Shown here: positions 1 to 7,596 of the stretch, piece by piece
Numbering within the stretch: the stretch's first letter is position 1
Layout: each line of letters starts with the position of its first letter
Source of the DNA: Anthropogastromicrobium aceti
GTDB taxonomy: Bacteria > Bacillota > Clostridia > Lachnospirales > Lachnospiraceae
Strand: one strand, 5' to 3'
DNA: 64,000 bases
Assembly (NCBI RefSeq): GCF_025567095.1
Contig: NZ_JAOQJH010000008.1
Program-made: the position numbers and the translations under genes
The notes under the pieces: generated by a model
The model's database searches: none
What the model saw: the letters and a program-made list of their open reading frames with translations, nothing else
Told to the model about the DNA's origin: nothing

Positions 1-486
1 CGGTCGGCCAAGCAAAGCACCAGCAAGACCAAGACGCTGCTTCATACCAAGTGAATATTTTTTTGCCAGTCGGTCACCAAATTCAGTTAGACCAACTAAT
101 TCTAAAGCCTCGTCCACAGTACTTTTCGGCAGTTTTAAAATTCTGCGAATAATATCAAGATTTTCTCGTCCTGTCAGATTGGAATAAAACGAAGGCGATT
201 CGATAAAGGAACCAATCTCCTTTAAGATTGCAAGGCGATCAGCTGGGAAGTGTTTTCCGTCAATGGTAAAGCTGCCAGCTGTCGGCTTGGTCAGACCCAA
301 AAGCATTTTCATCGTGGTAGATTTTCCAGCCCCATTTGGACCGAGAAAACCATAGATACTGCCTTTGCGGATGTGAAGCGAAACATTGTTGACAGAAGTG
401 AAGTTTTTGTATTTCTTTGTCAACTGTTCGGTGGTGATAATGCAGTCTGTAGTATGATCGGTAGCGCGATCTGTAATATAGTTCAT
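1..486 (-). CDS. ABC transporter ATP-binding protein, bacitracin/lantibiotic type (partial, C-terminus off window)
   Basis: The minus strand is open from an ATG at 484-486 to the window edge and gives the first 162 residues of an ABC ATPase. The Walker A (GPNGAGKST) lies near residue 50, and a Q-loop region (IGSFIESPSFY) and an ABC signature (YSLGMKQRLGLA) follow. The SLGMKQR form of the signature is typical of BcrA-type subunits of peptide-antibiotic export or resistance transporters. GGAGGAG stands just before the ATG. The gene is divergent from a response regulator/kinase pair, the usual arrangement for a drug-sensing two-component system and its transporter. The permease should lie beyond position 1. 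The substrate cannot be told from the sequence. Confidence 0.9.
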   Translation of the reverse strand, partial: MNYITDRATDHTTDCIITTEQLTKKYKNFTSVNNVSLHIRKGSIYGFLGPNGAGKSTTMKMLLGLTKPTAGSFTIDGKHFPADRLAILKEIGSFIESPSFYSNLTGRENLDIIRRILKLPKSTVDEALELVGLTEFGDRLAKKYSLGMKQRLGLAGALLGRP

Positions 487-636
487 AAGAACATCTCCTC
501 CTGATAGATAAGTGTGGGTTTTTCGATGCTTTTATCGTACAACGTGAACCTGACAATAATCTTCTCGCGTCCTTACTTTTACCTTACTTTTTTGAGATAT
601 GCCCCTCAGATGAGATTCTCTGTGATATACTATCGC

Positions 637-684
637 TGGTTGTGGTTGTGGTTGTGGTTGTGGTTGTGGTTGTGGTTGTGGTTG
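637..684 (+). repeat. Hexanucleotide tandem repeat (TGGTTG)x8 in the response regulator leader
   Basis: Eight perfect copies of TGGTTG run without interruption and end directly at the GGAGG ribosome site of the downstream response regulator. The repeat is in frame with that gene and would encode polyvaline if read from an internal GTG. Loss or gain of copies would move the ribosome site relative to the transcription start in 6-bp steps without shifting the frame. Confidence 0.95.
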
Positions 685-695
685 GAGGTAACACG

Positions 696-1397
696 ATGGA
701 CAATTCATTTTTATATACGAAAACACTCCTGCTTGTGGATGACGAGCTGGATTTGCTGAAAATGCTATCCGATATTTTAAAAGATGCTGGTTTTCAAAAA
801 ATTCTTATGGCTGCTACGGGGAAAGAAGCGGTTGCAGAGGCAAAAAAAGGAAAACCGGATCTGATCATTTTGGATGTGATGCTGCCAGATAAAGATGGTT
901 TTTCTTTGATGGAGCAGCTTCGCTCATTTACTGATGTGCCGCTCATCTTTTTGACTGCGAAGGATGAGGCAGCGGACAAACTTGCCGGGCTGGGGCTTGG
1001 AGCAGATGATTATATTGTAAAACCATTTTTGCCGCAGGAATTGATACTTCGCATTTATGCAGTACTGCGTCGCTCTTATAAGGAAGACAATCCACTGGTT
1101 GTGCTGGATGGATGCACGGTAGACTTTGATAGAGCAGAAGTCTACAAAGGAAACGAGATTTTCTTTTTAACGGCAAAGGAACACATGCTGTTAAAAACAC
1201 TTGCCCGCAATGAAGGAAAAATTATCACCGTTGATGCGCTTTGCGAAGCACTATGGGGCGACAATCCATTTGGCTATGAAAATAGTTTGAATGCCCATGT
1301 GCGGCGTGTACGAGAAAAGATCGAAACGGATCCGTCAAATCCAAAGTCGTTGATTACGATTAAGGGCTTGGGCTACAAATTGATTATGCGAAAGTGA
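696..1397 (+). CDS. OmpR-family response regulator
   Basis: This 233-residue protein has an N-terminal receiver domain (LLLVDDE near residue 12, phosphoacceptor Asp60 in ILDVMLPDKDG, conserved Thr in FLTAKD, Lys in YIVKPF) and a C-terminal winged-helix DNA-binding domain (VRRVREKIE, GLGYKL). I chose the ATG at 696 because GGAGG at 684-688 precedes it. An in-frame GTG at 642 would only add polyvaline from the hexanucleotide repeat. The histidine kinase gene starts about 10 nt after the stop, so the two are co-transcribed. The likely target is the divergent BcrA-type ABC transporter, by analogy with BceRS/BcrRS systems. Confidence 0.93.
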   Translation: MDNSFLYTKTLLLVDDELDLLKMLSDILKDAGFQKILMAATGKEAVAEAKKGKPDLIILDVMLPDKDGFSLMEQLRSFTDVPLIFLTAKDEAADKLAGLGLGADDYIVKPFLPQELILRIYAVLRRSYKEDNPLVVLDGCTVDFDRAEVYKGNEIFFLTAKEHMLLKTLARNEGKIITVDALCEALWGDNPFGYENSLNAHVRRVREKIETDPSNPKSLITIKGLGYKLIMRK

Positions 1398-1408
1398 GGT
1401 CAGAGATC

Positions 1409-2779
1409 ATGAAATCATTTGGCGCATATATTTCAAAATATCTGGCATCGTTTGCCGCATTTATTCTACTTCTATTATTTATCAATGTAATAATTTTTGT
1501 TGTCGCATTTCATAAAACTGTGACAGAAGATTATGGAGCTACGTCTCCTCGAACAATGTTGGAGCGAACTGCCGCTTCGGTAACTCATGATGCCTTATCA
1601 GAGGAGGCAGCACAAAGATTGCGTGAGCAAAATATTTGGGCGCTGTATCTGACGCCTGATGGCAATTGCTTTTGGGCATTTGACTTGCCTGCTGAGATTC
1701 CGCAAAGCTATACGATTCAGGATGTTGCATTATTTTCCAAGGGGTATTTGGCTGATTATCCTGTTTTTGTCTGGAATACGGCCGATGGTCTTTTGGTACT
1801 AGGCTATCCGAAAAACAGCTATATGAAGTTAACCAGTAATTATTATTCAATCGCGGCAATTCAGAGACTTCCGCTTTTTCTTATGGGAATGCTGGGAACG
1901 GATCTTATATGCTTGTTTATTGCGTATTATTACTCAAGGCGTAAGATCATTCGAAATACGGAACCGATTGTAGCGGCAGTGGAAAAACTATCGGATGGCA
2001 AGGCAATTTCCCTTCATGTGGATGGAGAACTGGCTGAAATTGCAGAAAGTGTAAATAAGGCATCAAACATTTTAAGTAAACAAAATGAGGCGAGAGCCAA
2101 CTGGATTAGCGGTGTTTCTCATGATATTCGCACACCGCTTTCCATGATTATGGGATATGCAGAGCGTATTGCACAGAGTAAAGAGGCTAGTACATCAATC
2201 AAGGAGCAAGCCGAGATTGTGCGAAATCAAAGCGTGAAGATCAAAGAGCTTGTACAGGACTTAAATTTGGTATCGCAGTTAGAATATGAAATGCAGCCGC
2301 TTCATCTGGAAGTCATTCGCTTATCAAAGCTTATCCGTTCTTACGCAGCGGAACTACTTAATTCTGGCATTTCAGATACCTATACGATCGAAATTGAAAT
2401 TGCAGAGAATGCTGAAAATGCAGTTTTGGAAGGGGATGCTCGTTTAATTCTGCGTGCAATCAGTAATCTTGTGCAAAACAGTATCAAGCATAATCCAGAT
2501 GGCTGCAAAATTTATCTTGCGCTGGAGTGCACAAAAAAATATGCGAAGAATTGTCTTATCATCTCTGTTACAGACGATGGCATCGGGATCTCACCTGAGA
2601 AACGATGCGAGTTAGAAAAAAAGCCACATTATATGGAAAGCACAGACGAGCGTCTGGATTTGCGGCATGGATTAGGACTTTTGATCGTACAGCAAATCGT
2701 GAGTGCTCATAAAGGCACGATGCAAATTGTAGACGCAGTGCCACATGGGTGCAAAACGAGTTTGACTTTTGTTTTGTAA
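1409..2779 (+). CDS. Sensor histidine kinase, two transmembrane segments
   Basis: This 456-residue membrane kinase has one hydrophobic segment near residues 8-32 and a second near 150-175, with an extracytoplasmic loop of about 120 residues between them. A HAMP-like linker leads to the HisKA dimerisation helix, with the phosphorylated histidine at residue 238 (GVSHDIRTPLS). The HATPase domain follows, with N box (NLVQNSIKHN), G1 (DDGIGI) and G2 (GLGL). The ATG at 1409 is preceded by GAGGT; an upstream in-frame GTG at 1394 is less likely. It partners the response regulator just upstream. The sizeable sensor loop differs from the very short loops of intramembrane-sensing BceS kinases, so direct ligand sensing is possible. 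Confidence 0.9.
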   Translation: MKSFGAYISKYLASFAAFILLLLFINVIIFVVAFHKTVTEDYGATSPRTMLERTAASVTHDALSEEAAQRLREQNIWALYLTPDGNCFWAFDLPAEIPQSYTIQDVALFSKGYLADYPVFVWNTADGLLVLGYPKNSYMKLTSNYYSIAAIQRLPLFLMGMLGTDLICLFIAYYYSRRKIIRNTEPIVAAVEKLSDGKAISLHVDGELAEIAESVNKASNILSKQNEARANWISGVSHDIRTPLSMIMGYAERIAQSKEASTSIKEQAEIVRNQSVKIKELVQDLNLVSQLEYEMQPLHLEVIRLSKLIRSYAAELLNSGISDTYTIEIEIAENAENAVLEGDARLILRAISNLVQNSIKHNPDGCKIYLALECTKKYAKNCLIISVTDDGIGISPEKRCELEKKPHYMESTDERLDLRHGLGLLIVQQIVSAHKGTMQIVDAVPHGCKTSLTFVL

Positions 2780-2808
2780 TTGACCGAAGCGTGCAGATGC
2801 GCTATACT
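2780..2808 (+). promoter_or_regulatory. Promoter upstream of the Lon-like AAA gene
   Basis: A -35 TTGACC (2780-2785) and a -10 TATACT (2803-2808) are separated by exactly 17 bp. The promoter lies just past the stop codon of the histidine kinase, about 90 bp before the AAA gene. Confidence 0.7.
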
Positions 2809-2900
2809 GAAACCATGACGAAGCCAATAGGTAGCCTGCTGTTAAAATATGGCTGTAGATTGGAATCATCAACAACGACATCAAATAAGCGAGGAAGAAA

Positions 2901-4391
2901 ATGAGAGTTTTTGATTTCAGTAACCAGACAGAAGAAAAGGTTAATCCGGAGTGTACATATACGACATTTCGTTCTAACGAAGAGATCTCTACACCAGAGC
3001 ATCCAATTTTTGTTCTAGATAATAAAGAAAAAGAGCATGCGCATCATTCCACTGGATTTTTTACAAATCCGACAAAGAGAACAGCATTTGAATTTAAAGA
3101 GGAAAATTCAAAAGAATCCTATACCGCTGATATTTTGAAGGTAGATTCACGTTTTGTTGGACTTGTGCGTTGGCTTGGCGACAACCATATTAATGTGCGT
3201 TTGTCAGGAGAAAATACAGCAGAAGGATATGCAGTTTATAAGATTCGCGAGATCGCATTTGGCGGCGGTACAAAGCTTTCAGCAGAGGATGGTTTCTTAC
3301 AGTTTATGATTGACCGTCTGCTTGCAAGTGATGCACCGGCAGAAGAGGCTGAAGATGAAGATAAAGAAGAGCTTGGCGATGACATGAAGATCACTAGCCT
3401 TCAGAGCATTACAGACTTTTTGACATGTGCTGGAAAGACACTTCCAGACAATATTCGTCTGTGGGCGAGACGAAATCTGGCTGTAGCGCGTTCTCACGAG
3501 GTTTCCCCAGAGGAGAAACGTCATGCGCAGCGTGCGCTTTCTATTATGATGAATATCCAGTGGAAGAGCAATTATTTTGAGGCAATTGATCCAGAGTATG
3601 CCCGTCAGGTGCTTGACGAAGAACTTTACGGCATGGAGCGCGTAAAGCAAAGAATTATAGAGACTATCATTCAGATTAACCGTACACACACACTTCCGGC
3701 ATATGGTCTTTTGCTTGTAGGACCGGCTGGTACTGGAAAATCTCAGATTGCCTATGCAGTTGCCAGAATCCTGAAGCTGCCGTGGACTACACTCGATATG
3801 AGTTCCATCAACGACCCAGAGCAGTTAACTGGAAGCTCACGTATCTACGCAAATGCAAAACCAGGTATTATCATGGAAGCTTTCTCAGCAGCGCGTGAAT
3901 CAAATCTTGTATTCATCATCAACGAGCTTGACAAAGCAGCATCAAGTAAGGGCAGCGGCAACCCAGCCGATGTACTTTTGACACTTCTTGATAATCTTGG
4001 ATTTACTGATAACTATATGGAGTGTATGGTTCCGACTGGCGGCGTTTACCCTATTGCAACTGCCAATAATAAGGATCAGATCAGTGCTCCACTTATGTCT
4101 CGTTTTGCCGTGATCGACATTCCAGACTACACAAAGGAAGAGAAGATGATTATTTTCACAAAATTCTCCTTGCCTAAGGTACTGCGCCGCATGGGTCTTC
4201 GTGAGGGTGAGTGCATCGTCACACCAGAAGCAGTTGAAGCAGTTGTTGATCTTTACGCACATACAACAGGTATCCGTGATTTAGAGCAGGCAGCAGAGCA
4301 TATCGCTGCAAATGCACTGTATCGCATCGAGGTCAACAAAGTGGAAAATGTTACTTTCGATGTCGCAATGGTGAAAGAATTGTTTGAATAA
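2901..4391 (+). CDS. Lon-like AAA+ ATPase without protease domain
   Basis: This 496-residue protein has an uncharacterised N-terminal half with an acidic patch near residues 148-160. A Lon-like AAA+ module begins near residue 230 (LYGMERVKQRI), with Walker A GPAGTGKS, a sensor region (IATANN), an arginine-finger region (PLMSRFAVIDIP) and a C-terminal GIRDLEQA motif as in Lon. No Ser-Lys protease domain follows. The Walker B reads VFIINELDKA, with Asn where Asp is expected. The gene precedes spoVAD, so a role in sporulation or germination is possible but unproven. It has its own good promoter. The precise function is not recognised. Confidence 0.75.
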   Translation: MRVFDFSNQTEEKVNPECTYTTFRSNEEISTPEHPIFVLDNKEKEHAHHSTGFFTNPTKRTAFEFKEENSKESYTADILKVDSRFVGLVRWLGDNHINVRLSGENTAEGYAVYKIREIAFGGGTKLSAEDGFLQFMIDRLLASDAPAEEAEDEDKEELGDDMKITSLQSITDFLTCAGKTLPDNIRLWARRNLAVARSHEVSPEEKRHAQRALSIMMNIQWKSNYFEAIDPEYARQVLDEELYGMERVKQRIIETIIQINRTHTLPAYGLLLVGPAGTGKSQIAYAVARILKLPWTTLDMSSINDPEQLTGSSRIYANAKPGIIMEAFSAARESNLVFIINELDKAASSKGSGNPADVLLTLLDNLGFTDNYMECMVPTGGVYPIATANNKDQISAPLMSRFAVIDIPDYTKEEKMIIFTKFSLPKVLRRMGLREGECIVTPEAVEAVVDLYAHTTGIRDLEQAAEHIAANALYRIEVNKVENVTFDVAMVKELFE

Positions 4392-4478
4392 ATAGTTAAA
4401 TGTGAAATCTGCATAAAATATTTCCTTTTGGGCAAAGTAGTTTTGAAATGAAAACTATATCCATAACAAGGAGCGATT

Positions 4479-5588
4479 ATGCAGACAGGAACAGCAAGTA
4501 TACGTTTTGAGAGGCCGCCCCGCATTCTGCAGGCGGCCTCTGTTGTTGGCCCAAAAGAGGCAGAGGGGCCATTTGGTGCACTATTTGATGAAATTGATCC
4601 TGACGGAAAGTGTGGACAGGATAATTGGGAACAGGCAGAGAGTGAGCTTCAAAAGCGAGCCGTAAAGAAAGTAATTGAGAAGGCACATCTTTTGCCGAAG
4701 CAGATTCGCTATGTATTTGCAGGTGATTTGCTTGGCCAGTGTATCGCAAGCAGTTTTGGAATTAGTGAACTAAACTGCCCGACAATTGGCATGTATGGTG
4801 CTTGTTCTACAATGGGGCTTACACTTTCAACGGGTGCTATGTTTGTGAATGCAGGATATGCAGATCATGTACTTTGTGTGACAAGCAGCCATTATGCCTC
4901 TGCAGAGAGGCAGTTTCGCTTCCCATCTGATTATGGAAACCAGAGACCACTCAGTGCAGAATGGACTGTAACAGGTTCAGGAGCTGTTGTACTTGAAAGT
5001 GTTCAGACACACACTACAACCCAACTCGACATTCCACTTGCCAAAATCACAGGAGTAACGACAGGAAAAATCGTAGACTATGGAATAACAGATTCAATGA
5101 ATATGGGTGCGGCGATGGCTCCTGCCGCATGTGATACGATTGTGCAGCATTTTGAAGATTTTAAGACAAAACCAAGCGATTACGACAAGATCATTACAGG
5201 CGACCTTAGCCAGATAGGTAGTAAACTATTAATTGATTTGCTTCGCGAAAAAAAGATTGATATTTCTGATCGTCATATGGACTGTGGACTGGAAATCTTT
5301 AAACGAAAAGAGCAGGATGTTCACGCAGGTGGAAGCGGATGTGGCTGCAGTGCTGTGATATTGGCTTCGTATATCTTGCCTCAGATTCAAAAAAAGATCT
5401 GGAAACGTGTGCTTTTTGTTCCGACAGGCGCGCTTTTGTCAAAGATTTCATTTAATGAAGGTGCAAGCATTCCAGGCATTGCACATGCAGTAGTCATCGA
5501 AGCGCTTGACTCATTCGATGAACGTTTTGAGAAGAAACAAAAGACTATGTCATTAGCAGAAGGAGGCAAATCATGCAGGAATATCTAA
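4479..5588 (+). CDS. spoVAD: Stage V sporulation protein AD
   Basis: This 369-residue thiolase-fold protein matches SpoVAD, the dipicolinic-acid-binding subunit of the SpoVA channel in the spore inner membrane. Family hallmarks are the N-terminal region FERPPRILQAASVVGPKEA, the segment GMYGACSTMGLTL, and HAGGSGCGCSAV near the C-terminus. AAGGAG precedes the ATG. The stop overlaps the start of spoVAE by 16 bp, showing translational coupling. spoVAC, usually directly upstream, is not here; the AAA gene takes its place, so spoVAC must lie elsewhere or be absent. Confidence 0.95.
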   Translation: MQTGTASIRFERPPRILQAASVVGPKEAEGPFGALFDEIDPDGKCGQDNWEQAESELQKRAVKKVIEKAHLLPKQIRYVFAGDLLGQCIASSFGISELNCPTIGMYGACSTMGLTLSTGAMFVNAGYADHVLCVTSSHYASAERQFRFPSDYGNQRPLSAEWTVTGSGAVVLESVQTHTTTQLDIPLAKITGVTTGKIVDYGITDSMNMGAAMAPAACDTIVQHFEDFKTKPSDYDKIITGDLSQIGSKLLIDLLREKKIDISDRHMDCGLEIFKRKEQDVHAGGSGCGCSAVILASYILPQIQKKIWKRVLFVPTGALLSKISFNEGASIPGIAHAVVIEALDSFDERFEKKQKTMSLAEGGKSCRNI

Positions 5589-5932
5589 TTGCATTTGCAG
5601 TCGGTGGCACGATCTGTGCGCTTTCACAGCTTCTGATGGACAAGACAAAGCTGATGCCAGGTCGAATTATGGTTATTCTTGTGGTTACAGGAGTAGTTTT
5701 AGGTGCATTCGGCATTTATGAGCCATTTAAAGAGTGGGCAGGAGCAGGGGCAAGTGTGCCGCTTCTTGGTTTTGGCAATACGCTCTGGAAAGGTGTCAAA
5801 AAAGCAGTCGATGAGGAAGGATTGCTTGGCATCTTTAAGGGCGGACTGACCGCCAGCTCAGCAGGTATCTGTGCAGCGATTGTATTTGGATATCTTGCAT
5901 CGTTAGTCAGCCATCCAAAACTAAAAAAATAA
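5573..5932 (+). CDS. spoVAE: Stage V sporulation protein AE
   Basis: This small 119-residue integral membrane protein has about three hydrophobic segments (residues 5-22, 33-50 and 90-112) and the SpoVAE motif MPGRIMVILVVTGVVLGAFG. With SpoVAD it forms part of the channel that takes dipicolinic acid into the forespore and releases it on germination. The ATG lies inside the end of spoVAD and is preceded by GGAGG. The length is normal for the family. Confidence 0.93.
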   Translation: MQEYLIAFAVGGTICALSQLLMDKTKLMPGRIMVILVVTGVVLGAFGIYEPFKEWAGAGASVPLLGFGNTLWKGVKKAVDEEGLLGIFKGGLTASSAGICAAIVFGYLASLVSHPKLKK

Positions 5933-5941
5933 ACTGCAGCA

Positions 5942-5970
5942 TTTACAGTGCCAATTGTATCAGCTATAAT
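5942..5970 (+). promoter_or_regulatory. Promoter of glpK
   Basis: A -35 TTTACA (5942-5947) and a perfect -10 TATAAT (5965-5970) are spaced by 17 bp. It separates glycerol kinase transcription from the spoVA genes, which are normally read only in the forespore. Confidence 0.75.
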
Positions 5971-6049
5971 AGTGTCAGAATCAGTATTCGGAGTGAAAAA
6001 ATAACACGATAAATCCGACAGGATACGAAGCAGATTAGGAGGACACACA

Positions 6050-7552
6050 ATGGAAAAATACATGATGGCGCTGGATCAGGGAACAACTAGCTCTCGCTGC
6101 ATTTTATTTGACCGAAAGGGAAATATCTGCAGTGTTGCTCAAAAGGAATTTGAGCAGCATTATCCAAAGCCAGGCTGGGTAGAGCATGACCCGATGGAAA
6201 TTTGGGCATCACAGGTGAGTGTATTATCAGAGGCAATGAATAAAATAGCAGCGCTTCCTGAGCAGATTCATGCAATCGGCATTACGAATCAGCGAGAGAC
6301 TACGATCATTTGGGATAAAAAGACAGGTCGTCCAATTTATCCGGCAATTGTATGGCAGTGCCGCCGTACAAGTGAGCGAATTGATCGTCTAAGAGCAGAT
6401 GGTATGACGCAAAAGGTTCGTGAAAAAACAGGATTAGTTCCAGATGCTTATTTTTCAGCAACAAAAATTGAATGGATCTTAGATCAGGTGCCAGGAGCCA
6501 GAAAGCGTGCACAGGAGGGCGAGCTTCTTTTTGGAACGGTTGATTGCTGGCTTGTATGGAAACTGACAGGCGGCGCTGTACATGCAACAGATTACACAAA
6601 CGCATCAAGAACAATGTTGTTTAACATTCATACGCTGGAGTGGGATAAGGAACTTTTGGAATACTTTAATATTCCGCAATCTATGCTTCCAAAGGTTCTT
6701 CCAAGCAGCTGCATTTACGGAAAAACAGATCCAGAGGTTACAGGTGGTGCTATTCCGATTGCGGGAATTGCGGGAGACCAGCAGGCAGCACTTTTTGGTC
6801 AGTGCTGTTTTGAGCCTGGTGATGTAAAGAATACATACGGAACAGGATGCTTTCTTTTGATGAATACAGGTGCAGAGCCGGTAAACTCTGATCATGGACT
6901 TGTCACAACAATTGCAGCAGGTTCGCCGGGTGAAGTGCAGTATGCGCTTGAGGGAAGTGTGTTTGTTGCAGGAGCGACAATTCAATGGCTTCGTGATGAG
7001 CTTTGGATGATTAGAAGTGCTTCTGAGACAGAAAGCTTATGTCAGTCTGTTGAGGATACGGCAGGTTCTTATCTGGTGCCGGCATTCACAGGACTTGGTG
7101 CACCATATTGGAATCAATATGCAAGAGGTACGTTTGTAGGACTGACAAGAGGTGTAAGCCGTGCTCATTTTGTGCGCGCGGCCGTTGAATCACTTGCGTA
7201 TCAGGTACATGATGTGCTTGAAGCAATGGAGCAGGACAGCGGTTATACAATTGAGATATTAAAGGCAGATGGCGGTGCAAGTGCAAATAATTTCCTTCTG
7301 CAGTTTCAGGCAGATATTCTTGATGCACAGGTAGATCGCCCAGGATGTATCGAGACAACAGCACTAGGTGCAGCTTACCTGGCAGGTCTTGCAACAGGAT
7401 ATTGGAAAGATAAAGAAGAGATTCGTGCTAATTGGCAGCTGCAGCGCTCATTTATGCCGTCAATAGGAGAGACAAAGAGAAAGCAAAAGCTAAAGGGCTG
7501 GAAAAAGGCAGTTCGTTGTGCACTTTTCTGGGCAAATGATGAAGAGGAATAA
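6050..7552 (+). CDS. glpK: Glycerol kinase
   Basis: This 500-residue FGGY-family kinase converts glycerol and ATP to sn-glycerol 3-phosphate. The N-terminal phosphate loop DQGTTSSR is at residues 8-15. The FGGY signatures are present, with GDQQAALFGQ near 243 and the ATP-site segment KADGGASANNFLLQFQAD near 403. In enterococcal and Bacillus GlpK a His in an HFYG-like loop just before the PIAGMAGDQQ motif is phosphorylated by HPr. Here that loop reads DPEVTGGAIPIAG and has no His, so this form of PTS activation is probably lost. No glycerol facilitator or glpD lies beside it. TAGGAGG stands before the ATG. Confidence 0.95.
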   Translation: MEKYMMALDQGTTSSRCILFDRKGNICSVAQKEFEQHYPKPGWVEHDPMEIWASQVSVLSEAMNKIAALPEQIHAIGITNQRETTIIWDKKTGRPIYPAIVWQCRRTSERIDRLRADGMTQKVREKTGLVPDAYFSATKIEWILDQVPGARKRAQEGELLFGTVDCWLVWKLTGGAVHATDYTNASRTMLFNIHTLEWDKELLEYFNIPQSMLPKVLPSSCIYGKTDPEVTGGAIPIAGIAGDQQAALFGQCCFEPGDVKNTYGTGCFLLMNTGAEPVNSDHGLVTTIAAGSPGEVQYALEGSVFVAGATIQWLRDELWMIRSASETESLCQSVEDTAGSYLVPAFTGLGAPYWNQYARGTFVGLTRGVSRAHFVRAAVESLAYQVHDVLEAMEQDSGYTIEILKADGGASANNFLLQFQADILDAQVDRPGCIETTALGAAYLAGLATGYWKDKEEIRANWQLQRSFMPSIGETKRKQKLKGWKKAVRCALFWANDEEE

Positions 7553-7590
7553 AAAAGAAGGCAGTCCCGATAAGGATTGCCTCTTTTGTT
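7552..7590. terminator. Terminator between convergent glpK and pyrG
   Basis: GGCAGTCC (7560-7567) pairs with GGATTGCC (7574-7581), with A-rich and T-rich flanks that let it act on both strands between the convergent genes. Confidence 0.75.
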
Positions 7591-7596
7591 TAAGAA

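Noticed and set aside
642..695. Upstream GTG start giving the response regulator a polyvaline N-terminus
   Set aside because: There is no ribosome site before it, while a good GGAGG precedes the ATG at 696. It remains possible only as a minor start.
532..726. Minus-strand frame rich in Gln-Pro repeats opposite the TGGTTG tract
   Set aside because: It is the antisense reading of a hexanucleotide repeat, has no ribosome site and crosses the response regulator start.
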